This document shows positions 1 through 9,332 of a DNA stretch of 64,000 nt, piece after piece. Source of the DNA: Alphaproteobacteria bacterium (GTDB taxonomy: Bacteria; Pseudomonadota; Alphaproteobacteria; JAJFFI01). The stretch is from contig JASJBI010000023.1 in NCBI GenBank assembly GCA_030066595.1, positions 1-64,000 on the forward strand, in the 5' to 3' direction. Each line of letters begins with the position of its first letter. Within the stretch, counting starts at the first letter, position 1. The translations under genes and the position numbers were made by a program. The notes under the pieces are model-generated. The model was given only the letters and a program-made list of their open reading frames with translations, was not told where the DNA came from and did no database searches.

Positions 1-190
1 CAATCGTGATCCCGCGCTCCTTCTCTTCCGGCGCCTTGTCAATCTGGTCAAACGCCGTGAACTCGGCGCCACCCTGCTCCGCCAAGACCTTCGTGATCGC
101 CGCCGTCAGCGTCGTCTTGCCATGGTCAACATGGCCAATCGTCCCAACATTGCAGTGCGGCTTCGTGCGCTCGAATTTCGCTTTGGACAT
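1..190 (-). CDS. tuf: Elongation factor Tu, N-terminal part (partial)
   Basis: This is the first 63 codons of EF-Tu; the rest lies beyond the left edge. EF-Tu is the cytoplasmic GTPase that carries aminoacyl-tRNA to the ribosome. The N-terminus reads [20 protein letters not shown], followed directly by the P-loop GHVDHGKT and then the switch I region up to EKERGITI. These are invariant EF-Tu features. The gene sits about 105 bases downstream of tRNA-Gly on the same strand, the usual tRNA-tuf arrangement in alphaproteobacteria. The start is the only ATG giving the canonical N-terminus. Confidence 0.97.
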   Translation of the reverse strand, partial: MSKAKFERTKPHCNVGTIGHVDHGKTTLTAAITKVLAEQGGAEFTAFDQIDKAPEEKERGITI

Positions 191-295
191 GGTTGCTGGA
201 TTCCCTACCGCTTCTCTTCTTGTCTCTTCCGCGCCCACCACAGGCGCCGTGATCGCTTCGCTATGTCAGCTGTCGCTGCCTTCGGTCCAGCCGGT

Positions 296-369
296 TGGAG
301 CGGGTGATGGGAATCGAACCCACGTAACCAGCTTGGAAGGCTGGGGCTCTACCATTGAGCTACACCCGC
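296..369 (-). tRNA. tRNA-Gly (anticodon TCC)
   Basis: Read on the minus strand, a full cloverleaf is visible. The acceptor arm GCGGGTG pairs with CACCCGC, the D arm contains AGCTCAATGGTAGAGC, the anticodon stem-loop CCAGCCTTCCAAGCTGG gives anticodon TCC, and the T arm contains GGTTCGATTCC. The discriminator is T and the CCA end is genome-encoded. It lies between tRNA-Tyr and tuf and is probably co-transcribed with both. Confidence 0.96.
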
Positions 370-425
370 ATTCCCCGGGGTCTCTCGTCTCCTAACTCGG
401 TATCGCAGGTCGGAGTGCCAAACTT

Positions 426-510
426 TGGTGGAGGGGGTTGGATTCGAACCAACGTAGGCTAAGCCAACGGGTTTACAGCCCGTCCCCTTTAACCACTCGG
501 GCACCCCTCC
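426..510 (-). tRNA. tRNA-Tyr (anticodon GTA)
   Basis: This is an 85-base type II tRNA on the minus strand. GGAGGGG pairs with CCCCTCC, the anticodon arm is CGGGCTGTAAACCCG with anticodon GTA, a long variable arm (GTTGGCTTAGCCTAC) follows, and the T loop TTCGAAT is followed by A and an encoded CCA. Its length and variable arm fit bacterial tRNA-Tyr. It is the first gene of the tRNA-Tyr / tRNA-Gly / tuf unit. Confidence 0.96.
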
Positions 511-559
511 CTGAAACTTTCGGATTTCTCGCTTGACCGGCGGCGCGACGACCAGCGCG

Positions 560-587
560 AAGTTAGAAAAAAAAGAATTGCTGTCAA
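560..587 (-). promoter_or_regulatory. Probable sigma70 promoter of the tRNA-Tyr/tRNA-Gly/tuf unit
   Basis: On the minus strand a consensus -35 TTGACA (587-582) is followed after 16 bases by TAACTT (565-560), a weak -10. The spacer carries a T-run. The site lies about 50 bases upstream of tRNA-Tyr, in the AT-rich gap that separates it from rlmB. The -35 is strong and the -10 tentative. Confidence 0.45.
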
Positions 588-688
588 CCTCTAAACATAC
601 AAATACGCCCTCTGGCGCGCCGCCAAATTGAACGGCGCCCAAAAGGGCTGCTTGTTCCCAAGAACCGAACGTGAATATAAGTCACGCC

Positions 689-1498
689 ATGGCGCGACGC
701 AAGGCCCCTCGCCGACTTCTGCGACCGGCCGCACGGCGAGAGTCGGACAGCCGCGCCGTCTGGCTCTACGGCAGCCATGCCGTGCGCGCAGCCCTGGTCA
801 ATCCGGCGCGCGCAAAGCGGCGCTTGCTGGCGACCAGGGACGGCCTCGCCGCCCTCGAGGCAAATCTCGCCCGTCTTTCGCCGAATGCCCGCTGCGCCGC
901 GGGCCAGGTGGCCAGCGAGCTCGTGCCGCGGGACCGGCTCGAGGCTGTATTGCCGCCAGGTGCGGTGCATCAAGGCCTGGCGCTGGAGGCCTCGCCGTTG
1001 CCGGCAGCCGGGTTCGGGGACCTGATGGAGGCGGCCCGGCCGCGGGCGCGCGCCGCGATCGTCGTGTTGGACCGGGTCGCCGACCCGCAGAACCTGGGCG
1101 CCGTGCTGCGCTCGGCCGCCGCTTTCGGGGCGTCGGGCGTGGTCATCCCGGACCGCCACACGCCTCCGGAAAGCGGCGCGCTCGCCAAGGCGGCCTCGGG
1201 CGCGCTGGAGACGGTGCCGCTGGTCCGCGTCGCCAATCTCGCGCGGGCAATGGAGCAGCTCAAAGAGGCGGGGTTCTGGTGCCTGGGCTTCGACGCCGCG
1301 GCCGAAGACAGCCTGGCCGAGGCCGATCTGCCCGACAAGGCCGCGCTGGTGATCGGCGCCGAGGGGGCCGGGCTGCGCCGCCTCACCCGCGAGCGCTGCG
1401 ATCTTTTGCTGCGGGTGCCGATCGGGCCGGGCGCGGAGAGCCTCAACCTGTCGGCCGCCGCGGCCATCGCCCTTTGGGAATTCGCCCGGCAGGCATGA
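689..1498 (+). CDS. rlmB: 23S rRNA 2'-O-ribose methyltransferase, SpoU/TrmH family (RlmB-like)
   Basis: This is a SPOUT-class methyltransferase expected to methylate the 2'-OH of a 23S rRNA guanosine (G2251 in E. coli) using SAM. The N-terminal substrate-binding domain begins at the WLYGSHAV segment. All three SpoU motifs are visible: DPQNLGAVLRSA (motif 1), ALVIGAEGAGLR (motif 2) and IGPGAESLNLSAAAAIALWE (motif 3). Its place next to tRNA-Tyr, tRNA-Gly and tuf is typical of alphaproteobacteria. An in-frame GTG at 671 is an alternative start. I prefer the ATG at 689, which gives a short basic N-terminus, although neither start has a strong Shine-Dalgarno. An intrinsic terminator follows at once. 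Confidence 0.92.
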   Translation: MARRKAPRRLLRPAARRESDSRAVWLYGSHAVRAALVNPARAKRRLLATRDGLAALEANLARLSPNARCAAGQVASELVPRDRLEAVLPPGAVHQGLALEASPLPAAGFGDLMEAARPRARAAIVVLDRVADPQNLGAVLRSAAAFGASGVVIPDRHTPPESGALAKAASGALETVPLVRVANLARAMEQLKEAGFWCLGFDAAAEDSLAEADLPDKAALVIGAEGAGLRRLTRERCDLLLRVPIGPGAESLNLSAAAAIALWEFARQA

Positions 1499-1528
1499 GC
1501 GGCCGTCCGGTCCAAGGCCGCTTTTTTT
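1498..1528 (+). terminator. Intrinsic terminator of rlmB
   Basis: A perfect 7-bp stem AGCGGCC / GGCCGCT encloses an 11-base loop and is followed by a run of seven T. It begins in the rlmB stop codon, so it should end that transcript. Confidence 0.9.
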
Positions 1529-1643
1529 GTGTGTGGCCCTGACCGCCGGTCCCATCGGCGATTTGACCCGCTATATATTTGGTAGGCGGTACCGTCAGCA
1601 CGGCCGCCGGCCCAGCCGACGAAGGACAGGAGCAGCAGCGGAC

Positions 1644-2618
1644 ATGATCAGGTTTGCCGCGACATCTCCGATCTGCGGTCTGGTCCTGCTTGCGCTGATG
1701 GCAGCGCCCGGAACCCGGGCACTTGCCGACCACCGCAGCAGCCAGGATGGGGCGTATTTCGTCCTCGAAGGCGGCCTCGACCTCCGTGATTTCGCCGACG
1801 CGCCGACCCGGGCCCTTTTGGAGCGCATCAAGGGAGAGGGTGAAGCGTTTACGGCGGAGGACAAGGCGCACTATTGCAGGCTGAAGGGGAATGCCGTCGA
1901 GATTCAGTGGGTCGTGAACAACCTCGATACCGGCGAGGTCATCGCCCGGAGCGCAAACGCCGAAGTGCTGTATTTCGGCGCGTCCGTCTCAAAAGTGTTC
2001 GTCGCGGCGGCCCTGCTCGACAAGCAGAAGGGCAAGTTCACCCGGACGCAGCTGCGGCAGCTGGCGAAGATGATCGTCGTCTCCGACAACCCGGCATGGC
2101 GAGACTTGCAGAGGCAGGTCGGCGAGGACGGCAGCGACGATTCCGGGCGCGCAGCGGTGCACGCCTTCGTCCGGCGCATGGGATACCCCACGATCATGGG
2201 ATTCCAGGGCTGGCGGACACGGAAGGACGGGGTCCGGGAGCACGGCAACGAGCTGAACACACTGGAGCTGGCGCGCTTCCTGTACGACACCTACCAGCGC
2301 AAGTACCCGGGGGCCGAGGCCCTGTGGAAGATCATGCAGGCGACCCGGACCGGCAGCCGAAAGATCGGCAAGTTCACGCCGGCGAATGTCTACATCGGCG
2401 GCAAGACGGGCACCTACAGCGGGCCCAACTCCAGCCCCAAGACGGTGCGTCTTGCGACCATCGAGTCCCGCAACCATGCCGCCGTCCTGATGGTCGGCGA
2501 CAGCCATTACGGCCTCTCCATCCTCGCCAATACCGGCAGCAGCGAGGACGTCGCCGTTCTGGGCGGCGGGCTGATGCGGGAGTATCTGGGCGTGGCGGAA
2601 CGCGTCGACTGCGGATAA
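1644..2618 (+). CDS. Secreted serine hydrolase, class A beta-lactamase / PBP-like fold
   Basis: This 324-residue exported protein of the serine beta-lactamase-like superfamily could be a beta-lactamase, a DD-peptidase-type enzyme or a related hydrolase. A signal peptide spans residues 1-28 (hydrophobic GLVLLALMAAPGTRALA). The three hallmark motifs are in order: SVSK at 114-117 (Ser nucleophile and Lys), SDN at 147-149 and KTG at 254-256. The class A omega-loop glutamate is not obvious, so true beta-lactamase activity is unproven. The ATG at 1644 has GGACAGGAG upstream and gives a clean signal peptide; a longer frame from 1527 lacks one. It stands alone between the rlmB terminator and a convergent hydroxylase gene. 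Confidence 0.82.
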   Translation: MIRFAATSPICGLVLLALMAAPGTRALADHRSSQDGAYFVLEGGLDLRDFADAPTRALLERIKGEGEAFTAEDKAHYCRLKGNAVEIQWVVNNLDTGEVIARSANAEVLYFGASVSKVFVAAALLDKQKGKFTRTQLRQLAKMIVVSDNPAWRDLQRQVGEDGSDDSGRAAVHAFVRRMGYPTIMGFQGWRTRKDGVREHGNELNTLELARFLYDTYQRKYPGAEALWKIMQATRTGSRKIGKFTPANVYIGGKTGTYSGPNSSPKTVRLATIESRNHAAVLMVGDSHYGLSILANTGSSEDVAVLGGGLMREYLGVAERVDCG

Positions 2619-2691
2619 CGGCGCCACCGCCTGACAAAGCGGGCCTGCTGGTGGACGGTGGGCGTCCGCCCGTTCGGCCCGACGGCGCAAG

Positions 2692-3369
2692 TCAGGTGTC
2701 GGCCCACATGCGGGTGAGCTTGTGGTAGATATTGAACAACATGTCGGTCCCTTCCCGGCCAAGGTCCCGACCTGCCGCCAATTCGGACAAATTGCACAGC
2801 TCGAACAGCACCTCGCGCTGGGCGTCCGCACGAACGAAGCTCTGCACCCAGGTCACTGCCGCCAACCGCACCCCGCGGCTCACCGGCGCCACGTAATGGA
2901 GATTGTGGCTGGGATACACCACGCACCGTCCCGCCGGGAGTTTGAACCGGTTTTCCCCGACATGGGTCTGGATGACCAGCTCGCCGCCGTCATAGCTCTC
3001 CGGGTCGCTGAGGAACAGGGTCAGGGATAGGTCCGTCCGGGTGGCATGCTCCGGCACATCCACGCCCATCAGTGCGACGTCCGTGTGGCTGCCATAGGTC
3101 ATGCCGACCTCGTAGCGGCTGAAGATCGGCACCATGATCCGGCGCGGCAGCGCGAAGTGATTGAACTGGTGATTGCTGGCCAGGGCTGAACAGACGTCCC
3201 GGGCCAGCTGCATGCGGAGCTCGCCCCCCGCAATTTCCGTGTTCCGCTTGACCCCACTGGCCTGCGCACCAGCGCTCAGTGCGCCGTCGACGAAACAGGC
3301 CCTCGACAGGCGTTCGCGGATGTCCAGCACCTGCCCCCGGGTGAGGACATCCGGTATCTCGATCAGCAC
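2692..3369 (-). CDS. PKHD-type 2-oxoglutarate/Fe(II) hydroxylase (PiuC/YbiX family)
   Basis: This 225-residue cytoplasmic protein matches the PKHD-type hydroxylases often linked to iron uptake. It carries the Fe(II) triad H95-x-D97 in YGSHTDVALMG and the distal His158 in YPSHNLHYVAPV, plus Arg168 in RGVRLAAV for 2-oxoglutarate. The length equals the family norm of about 225. The start is GTG at 3369 with GGGGAGA upstream. Family members usually neighbour TonB siderophore receptors; none is seen here, so its substrate is unknown. It converges on the serine hydrolase. Confidence 0.9.
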   Translation of the reverse strand: MLIEIPDVLTRGQVLDIRERLSRACFVDGALSAGAQASGVKRNTEIAGGELRMQLARDVCSALASNHQFNHFALPRRIMVPIFSRYEVGMTYGSHTDVALMGVDVPEHATRTDLSLTLFLSDPESYDGGELVIQTHVGENRFKLPAGRCVVYPSHNLHYVAPVSRGVRLAAVTWVQSFVRADAQREVLFELCNLSELAAGRDLGREGTDMLFNIYHKLTRMWADT

Positions 3370-3578
3370 TTCTTGTTATCTCCCCTCTGTGCCGGATTTC
3401 ACGCTCCGGCTTATCCGTTTTTGCCCCCAATCACGCTGCATCCTCTGGTATGCCACAAATTTCGCATGATTCCGCGACATAAGTCCAGGGACCGGGCAGG
3501 CCGTGCCGAAGCGGGGATGCCCGCAGGGTCGGCCGCGTAACAAGAAGCAATCCGTCTCCCGCAAGAAAGGACCCCGCC

Positions 3579-4076
3579 ATGTCACAACCATCGAGGAAGC
3601 ACGCGGTCTGCTTGCTCGCCGCGCTTGTCGCCGCAACGGCCCTCGGTGCCGGCGCGTCCATCGTCCTGCTGCCCGGCGCCGTCGCGGCCGGACAGGGCGG
3701 CGGGTCGGGCCGCCTGTTCGAGCGCGTCGATCAGAACCGGGACGGCACGGTCACCGAGGACGAGTTCACGGCGGCGCAGGATCGCATGTTCGGCCAGCTC
3801 GATGCCGATGGCAGCGGCGCGGTCTCGCGCGACGAGTTCATGCAGTTTCGGCCGCGCGGGAACAAGGCGCAGGCCCGCGATCTGCCGGAGGACCGCCGCG
3901 CCCGGCTCGCCCAGTTCAGGGAGAGGCGCTTCCAGGGTCTGGACAGGAACGGCGACGGGAGCGTGGACCGGGCCGAATTCCTGGCCGGCGGCAATGACCT
4001 GTTTGTCCGTCTCGATGCCGATGGCGACGGCCGGGTCACGCTGGAGGAAGCGCGCCGGCGGCAACGGCAGCGCTAA
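3579..4076 (+). CDS. Exported EF-hand calcium-binding protein
   Basis: This 165-residue protein has an N-terminal signal peptide or anchor (residues about 8-37, hydrophobic LLAALVAATALGAGASIVLL). Four EF-hand loops follow at 51-62 (DQNRDGTVTEDE), 75-86 (DADGSGAVSRDE), 122-133 (DRNGDGSVDRAE) and 146-157 (DADGDGRVTLEE). Each loop has the expected Asp/Asn/Gly pattern and a closing Glu, so four Ca2+ sites are likely. The C-terminus is strongly basic. AAGAAAGGA precedes the ATG. It probably acts as a periplasmic calcium buffer or sensor; no partner is evident. Confidence 0.85.
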   Translation: MSQPSRKHAVCLLAALVAATALGAGASIVLLPGAVAAGQGGGSGRLFERVDQNRDGTVTEDEFTAAQDRMFGQLDADGSGAVSRDEFMQFRPRGNKAQARDLPEDRRARLAQFRERRFQGLDRNGDGSVDRAEFLAGGNDLFVRLDADGDGRVTLEEARRRQRQR

Positions 4077-4107
4077 GCCGGGCCTCGGGGACCGTCAGAC
4101 CTGCACT

Positions 4108-7100
4108 CTATTTTCCCACCGGTTCGCCCCGCGTAAACTCCGTGAGCACGTGACAGAACTCTCGGGTCGCGGTGAAGGTCGGCAGATGTCCCTTGTCTTC
4201 AAAGGGATAGAGCTGCGCGGCCGGAATCTGCCGCGCCAAGTCAACAGCCGCCTCGAACGGCGTATCCCTGTCCGCGGTCCCGTGCATGATCAGGGTCGGC
4301 ATCTCGATCCGCGGCACAAGCGCCTCGATGTCCGTCTTGGGATCCAGGGTGAAGAAATTGATCACCGTTTCCGGCGGCAGCCGGAGGCAATGCTCCACGA
4401 ACTGTTCCCGGAGTTCCTGCGAGCCCGGCTCGGAGAAGATCAGGGGCGCGAACATGCGCATGGCGGTCTTGATCTTGCGCCGCTTGAGGGCTTCGGCGAA
4501 GAGCCGGTGAAACCGGGCCTCGGCCGGTGAATCGCTCGCCGGCGCGTCCACATCGACCCCGCGGGTCTGGGCGAAATTGCCGCCCACGAGCACGATCTTG
4601 TCGATCATGCCGGGCGCTGCGATCGCCAGCTTGACCAGCAGGTTGACGCCCCGGGAGATGCCGACGCCGGTGATCGGCTGGCCGTTCCCGACCGTCTCGA
4701 TCACGGCGCGATAGTCGGCAACGTGATCGTCCATGTCGTAGCGCCCGGGCAAGGGATCGGAAGCCCCGGTGCCGCGGCCATCGACAGTGATGATCCGGAA
4801 CTCCTCGCAGAGGATCTCCAGGATCGGCTGAAAGACGCTCAGCCCGTAGACAAAGGGGTGGCAGAACAAGAGTGTCCGGTCGCCATCGCCATGTTCGTAA
4901 TAGGCGATCTCGCCGCCGCCGCGGCGAATGCTGCCGGTTGCGTGCCGCCGGTGGACGATCCGGGCGCGGGCCTGCGGATCGACCTCGATTTCGGCCGCCT
5001 GATCATAGTCGGCGTTGGCGCCCGTTATGTCGCCCTTCAAGCTTGCCAGATCGCCCAGCAGGACGAGCGCCCGAACGCGGTCCCGCCGGAGCCCGGCGTC
5101 CCGCTCGGTCGCATCGAGCGCTTTGCGCGCGAAAGCCTCGGCGTTCTGATAGGCGTATTGCTGTTTCGCCTTATCGGCCGCGCTCAAGAGATAGGCCGCC
5201 GCCTCAGGCCAAAGGCCGCCGGCAAAGGCGTGCTCGGCCAGCCGCTCGATCTGCTCGTCGAGCCGATTGTGATAGCGCCGCTCGATCACCCGCACGACCT
5301 CTGCATGCAGGGTGCGGCGGCGCTCGCGCAGGATGCCCTGATAAGCGACTTGATGGGTGAGCGCGTGTTTGAAGCTGTACTCGACCTCGGGCAGGATCCG
5401 CGACTCGTAGACAAGCTCGGCGGCACGAAGCTCGCTGAACCGCGCCTCGAGTTCGTCTTCCGACAGCCCGGCGACGGCTTCGAGCACGGCGCGCGGCACA
5501 TGCCGGCCGACGACCGAGGCGACCTGCAAGAGGCTCTTGCAGGCCGGCGTCAACCGGTCGATGCGGTCTGCCAGCACTTCCCGAATGGTCGACGGAATGT
5601 CCAGCGTCTCGACCGACCCGGTCAACTGGTAGGCCCCGGTCTCGCCTCGGAGCCGGCCGGCGTCCACCAGGGCGCTCACCGATTCCTCGACGAACAGAGG
5701 CCGTCCGTCGGTGCGATCGACCAACAGCGGCTTGAGTTCGGACAGGCTGGGATCGTCGCCCAGGAGCGCGTCGAGCAGTGCGCCGGCGGCGGCCGGCTCC
5801 AGCGGATCGGCCCGGATCAGGCGGAAATAGCTCTTGGCGGCCCACTCCTGCGTATATTCCGGCCGGTAGGTCACCAGAACGAGCACGCGGGCGCCCGGCA
5901 AGGCCTCGACCACCGCATCGAGAACCGATTGGCTCTCCCCGTCGATCCAGTGCAGATCCTCGAACACCAGGACGTGCGGCTGGTGGTGGCTGCCGCGCAA
6001 CAGCATCGCGCGCGCCGCATCGATGATGCGCCGGCGTCGCAGCGACGCATCTAGCGTGGGCCACTCCGGGTCCTCGACCGGCAGATTCAGAACCGACTGC
6101 AAAGCCGGCAGCACCGGCAGCAGCTCCTCGCCCAGAGCGGCGATCTTGTCGCGCAGCTTTGCGGCGATGTCCGCCGGTCCGTCGCGTTCTTCCACCGCGA
6201 GCCAGGAGCGCAGCAGATCGCTGATCGGCCGGAAGCTGGCCTTGGCGTCGTAGGGCACGGCGCCGGCCTCCAGCACGGTCCAGCCCTCGGTCGCGGGCGA
6301 ACTGACGAATTCGTGGACCAGGCGCGACTTGCCCATGCCCGGCTCGCCCACAATGGCGACCACCTCGCCCCGCCCTGTTCCGGACCGCTCTAGCGCCCGA
6401 CCCAGCTTGGCCAGCTCTTGCTGTCGCCCGACGAACTTTGAGAGCGTCCGGCTCGCCCGGCCGTCCCACCGACTCCGCGCCGGCTTTCTCCCAGTCAGCT
6501 CGTAGAGATCGACGGGCTCCCCGAGGCCCTTGATCGGCGTCAGTCCGACGGAGCGAACCGCCACGAAGCCGTCCGCGCGGCGCTGCGTCTCCGCGGTCAT
6601 GCCGATGACGCCGGGCACGACCGACCGCTCGACCCGACTGGCCAGATGCATGGCCTGGCCGACCGCGTCATAGTGGCGCGACTGGCCGTCTTCGACGAGC
6701 CGGACAACGACCTCGCCCGAATGCAGGCCGACGCGGATCTGGAGATCGCCGCCGCACTCCGCCTGAACCGAATCCCGCATCGCCAGCGCCGCGTAACAGG
6801 CCCGCACCGCATGGTCCTCCTGCGCCTGAGGCGCGCCGAACAGGGCGACGATGCCATCGCCCTGGACGTTGCTGATCGTCCCTCCATAAAGATGAACGGC
6901 ATTCATCATTGCCTGCATGGCGGGATCCAGAGATTCGAGCGCGGTCTCGGGATCCATGTCCGCGACCAGCTCGGTCGACCCCTGGATGTCGGCGAACAGA
7001 ACGGTGACATGCTTGCGCTCCGGCTCGCACGAAGCCATGGCTGGAACCGGATCCGGCCTGGCCGGCTGGGGCCCGCGGGAGGTCCAGTTCTCGGACCAGT

Positions 7101-9204
7101 CGGACGTGGTGTCCGTGCACTCGAGGCCCGCCCGCCGCAAGCCCTCGACAACGTAGTCGGCGTCTTCAGGCCGGCGGAAGGGGCTGACATGCAGCTCCCA
7201 GCGCACCAGCTCACCGGGCTCGGGTTCGCGACCACCGATCACCTGACGTTGAAACTGTTCGAGGCTCGCCCTGGCCCACGCCTCGGCCTGCTGCATCCGG
7301 CCTTGATGCGCATTGGCAGCGGCGAGCAAGACCATGGAATGGGTGTGGAAGTCGGGCGCGCGTTCGATCAACGCGACCGCCTCGTCCAAGCGGTGCGCCG
7401 CAAAGAAGGCCATGCCGCAGAGAGAGAAATACCAGTCCGGTGCCTGGGGGTTGAGCCGGAGCGCCGCCCGGCACAGTTCCGCGCCGCGCTCGGCATCGCC
7501 GAGCAAAGCCAGGCCGCGGCCGATCACGATCAGGCTGTCCGCGTCGTTGGGATTGAGGGCCAGAGCCCGTTCGAGGTGCTTCTCCGCGAGCTCGAAGTCC
7601 CGGCGATACAAGTAGATCGTGCCCAGAATGCGGTGGGTCACGTGATCCCTGTCATCGATGGCGACCGCCTTGCGGGCGAACTCGAAGGCGGCCCGTTCTT
7701 TGTCCTCCCACTTGTCCCAGGCACGGCAGCTCCACTCGTTGAAATGCGTGAGCGAGATCCCGGAATAGGCGCGGGCGAAGTTTTGATCCAGCTCGAGCGC
7801 GCGCAGGAAATAGCCGCGCGCCTCCTCGTCCGCATTGACCGTCCCCCGGTGCAGGCACTCCATCCCCCGCAGCCACAGGTCATAGGCCTGCCAACTGTCC
7901 GGGGGCCGGCGTTTTGCCGTCGCCAGCACCTCGTCCTCGATGCGGATGGCAAGGGCGCTGACCACGCTTTGGGTGATCCGATCCTGCACCGAGAAGACGT
8001 CGGCGAGCTTCGCGTCGTAGCGCTCTCCCCAGAGCTGATGCTCGCTGGTCGTATCGGTCAGTTGCGCGGCGACGCGAATGGCGTCGCCCGCGCGGCGCAC
8101 GCTGCCGGAGAGGACGTAGCGGACCTTCAGCGCCTCCCCGATCTCGGGCAATGACAGGTTCCGCTGCGCGACGGCAAAGGACGTGTTCCGCGCCGTCACA
8201 CGGAGATTTCGGAACCGGCCCAGCTCGGTGATGATGTCCTCGACGATGCCGTGGGCGAAATAGTCCTCATCCGGCTCGCTGCCGATGCTCTCGAAGGGCA
8301 GAACGGCGACGGCAGGCCGTTCGAAGAGCGCACTCCTTGCGGCGGCAGACGGCGCTTGCGTTTCCGCAGGTGCCGGTCGGGCAACCGCTTCGACCGGCTG
8401 GGCCGGCGCCGGCCGGCGGCTTGCGCGCTCGCGCGCGATGTCCTTGTGAAGTTCCCTGGTTTCTGCCTCAGGCTCGACCCCAAGCTCGCGCTCGAGCACG
8501 TCGACGCAGGTCTTGTATTGCCGGAGCGCCGCGTCCTTGCGCCCCAGATCCGCGTAGAGCTGCATCAGCCGGCGGTGCACGCTCTCCTGCACCGGGTCGA
8601 TTGCGAGGAGGCGCAGCGCCGTCTGCACCGCCTCCTCGCGCGCTTCGGCGGCGATCTGGAGGTCCAACAACCTGCAGAAGGCATCCAAGGCGAGCTCTCT
8701 GAGGCGGCGCCGTTCGGCCAGCAGCCATTCCTCGAAGGCCGGCTCCCGGAGGCTCAGCCCTTCCAAGAGATCGCCTTGGTAGAGGGCCTTCGCCGCCGCC
8801 AGGGACTCGGGCGTCCCCTGGGCGACCAGAGCCTCGAACTGCGCCACGTCGACGTCGACCGCGTCGCCCTCCAGCGCCACCGTGTCCCCGTCCGAGGCGA
8901 GTATCGCGCTCCCGACCGCCCCCAGCGCCTTGCGAATCGAGGACAGCGTCTGGCGCAGGTTGTGGCGCGCCGCGTCGTCGCCGCGCTCCCCCCAGAGAAG
9001 GCCGGCCAGCTTGTCGCGCCGATGCGACTGTCCTGCGGGCAGGGCAAGATGCGCCAACAAGGCTTGCGCCTTCTTGCTGGCCAGCTTGATCTCCGGTTCG
9101 GCTCCCAACTCGAACGAGCCGAACAGCCTGACGGTCAGCGGTGCCACAGGGTTCGTCCCTCGCCGGATCTCCAACGCATCCGACACAAATTGCTCAGGCT
9201 GCAT
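4108..9204 (-). CDS. Giant fusion: SARP/BTAD head, TolB-like and TPR region, class III cyclase, AAA ATPase, alpha/beta hydrolase
   Basis: This 1698-residue protein reads, in order: a winged-helix plus bacterial transcriptional activation domain (about 25-265, LRLFGSFELG-type start and ending ELGVEPEAETRELH); a TolB-N-like block (about 295-440, VAVLPFESIG); TPRs (about 450-700); a class III nucleotide-cyclase domain (about 735-900, VTVLFADIQGSTELVADMD and QGDGIVALFGAP); an AAA/NTPase (P-loop GEPGMGKSR, Walker B LVFEDLHWID); and a C-terminal alpha/beta hydrolase (about 1440-1698) with nucleophile elbow GISRG and a late DKGH histidine. The lysine expected before the second cyclase Asp is Asn, and the usual Asn is His. 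It may be a regulator coupling DNA binding to a ligand or enzyme. It lies downstream of a paralogue in the same direction. Confidence 0.85.
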   Translation of the reverse strand: MQPEQFVSDALEIRRGTNPVAPLTVRLFGSFELGAEPEIKLASKKAQALLAHLALPAGQSHRRDKLAGLLWGERGDDAARHNLRQTLSSIRKALGAVGSAILASDGDTVALEGDAVDVDVAQFEALVAQGTPESLAAAKALYQGDLLEGLSLREPAFEEWLLAERRRLRELALDAFCRLLDLQIAAEAREEAVQTALRLLAIDPVQESVHRRLMQLYADLGRKDAALRQYKTCVDVLERELGVEPEAETRELHKDIARERASRRPAPAQPVEAVARPAPAETQAPSAAARSALFERPAVAVLPFESIGSEPDEDYFAHGIVEDIITELGRFRNLRVTARNTSFAVAQRNLSLPEIGEALKVRYVLSGSVRRAGDAIRVAAQLTDTTSEHQLWGERYDAKLADVFSVQDRITQSVVSALAIRIEDEVLATAKRRPPDSWQAYDLWLRGMECLHRGTVNADEEARGYFLRALELDQNFARAYSGISLTHFNEWSCRAWDKWEDKERAAFEFARKAVAIDDRDHVTHRILGTIYLYRRDFELAEKHLERALALNPNDADSLIVIGRGLALLGDAERGAELCRAALRLNPQAPDWYFSLCGMAFFAAHRLDEAVALIERAPDFHTHSMVLLAAANAHQGRMQQAEAWARASLEQFQRQVIGGREPEPGELVRWELHVSPFRRPEDADYVVEGLRRAGLECTDTTSDWSENWTSRGPQPARPDPVPAMASCEPERKHVTVLFADIQGSTELVADMDPETALESLDPAMQAMMNAVHLYGGTISNVQGDGIVALFGAPQAQEDHAVRACYAALAMRDSVQAECGGDLQIRVGLHSGEVVVRLVEDGQSRHYDAVGQAMHLASRVERSVVPGVIGMTAETQRRADGFVAVRSVGLTPIKGLGEPVDLYELTGRKPARSRWDGRASRTLSKFVGRQQELAKLGRALERSGTGRGEVVAIVGEPGMGKSRLVHEFVSSPATEGWTVLEAGAVPYDAKASFRPISDLLRSWLAVEERDGPADIAAKLRDKIAALGEELLPVLPALQSVLNLPVEDPEWPTLDASLRRRRIIDAARAMLLRGSHHQPHVLVFEDLHWIDGESQSVLDAVVEALPGARVLVLVTYRPEYTQEWAAKSYFRLIRADPLEPAAAGALLDALLGDDPSLSELKPLLVDRTDGRPLFVEESVSALVDAGRLRGETGAYQLTGSVETLDIPSTIREVLADRIDRLTPACKSLLQVASVVGRHVPRAVLEAVAGLSEDELEARFSELRAAELVYESRILPEVEYSFKHALTHQVAYQGILRERRRTLHAEVVRVIERRYHNRLDEQIERLAEHAFAGGLWPEAAAYLLSAADKAKQQYAYQNAEAFARKALDATERDAGLRRDRVRALVLLGDLASLKGDITGANADYDQAAEIEVDPQARARIVHRRHATGSIRRGGGEIAYYEHGDGDRTLLFCHPFVYGLSVFQPILEILCEEFRIITVDGRGTGASDPLPGRYDMDDHVADYRAVIETVGNGQPITGVGISRGVNLLVKLAIAAPGMIDKIVLVGGNFAQTRGVDVDAPASDSPAEARFHRLFAEALKRRKIKTAMRMFAPLIFSEPGSQELREQFVEHCLRLPPETVINFFTLDPKTDIEALVPRIEMPTLIMHGTADRDTPFEAAVDLARQIPAAQLYPFEDKGHLPTFTATREFCHVLTEFTRGEPVGK

Positions 9205-9216
9205 CGCCTTTCCCTA

Positions 9217-9253
9217 CCTCGATAATGCCCGAAGATGCCCGGAAAGTCTGTTC
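9217..9253 (-). promoter_or_regulatory. Conserved leader block before the first giant gene
   Basis: This 37-base block occupies positions -13 to -49 relative to the ATG at 9204. It matches 32 of 37 bases with the block at 13464-13500, which sits at the same distance from its own start. Read on the minus strand, it contains CATTAT (a possible -10) and then GAGG (a Shine-Dalgarno). Conservation outside the coding region suggests a shared promoter or leader. Confidence 0.55.
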
Positions 9254-9292
9254 CGAAGGGCGGACCTCTATCCCTTTCCGGATAGTCCCGTC

Positions 9293-9308
9293 TGTGATCT
9301 TCGTCACG
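9293..9308. promoter_or_regulatory. CRP-like palindrome upstream of the first giant gene
   Basis: TGTGATCTTCGTCACG matches TGTGA-N6-TCACA with one mismatch in the right half-site. It is about 90-104 bases upstream of the ATG at 9204. Similar sites occur at 13552 and 14055. Confidence 0.55.
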
Positions 9309-9332
9309 CCATCGGACGGATGGTCCGGCCGG

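Noticed and set aside
584-1555. Long minus-strand frame opposite rlmB
   Set aside because: It is a high-GC shadow of rlmB with Arg/Gly-rich text and no domains.
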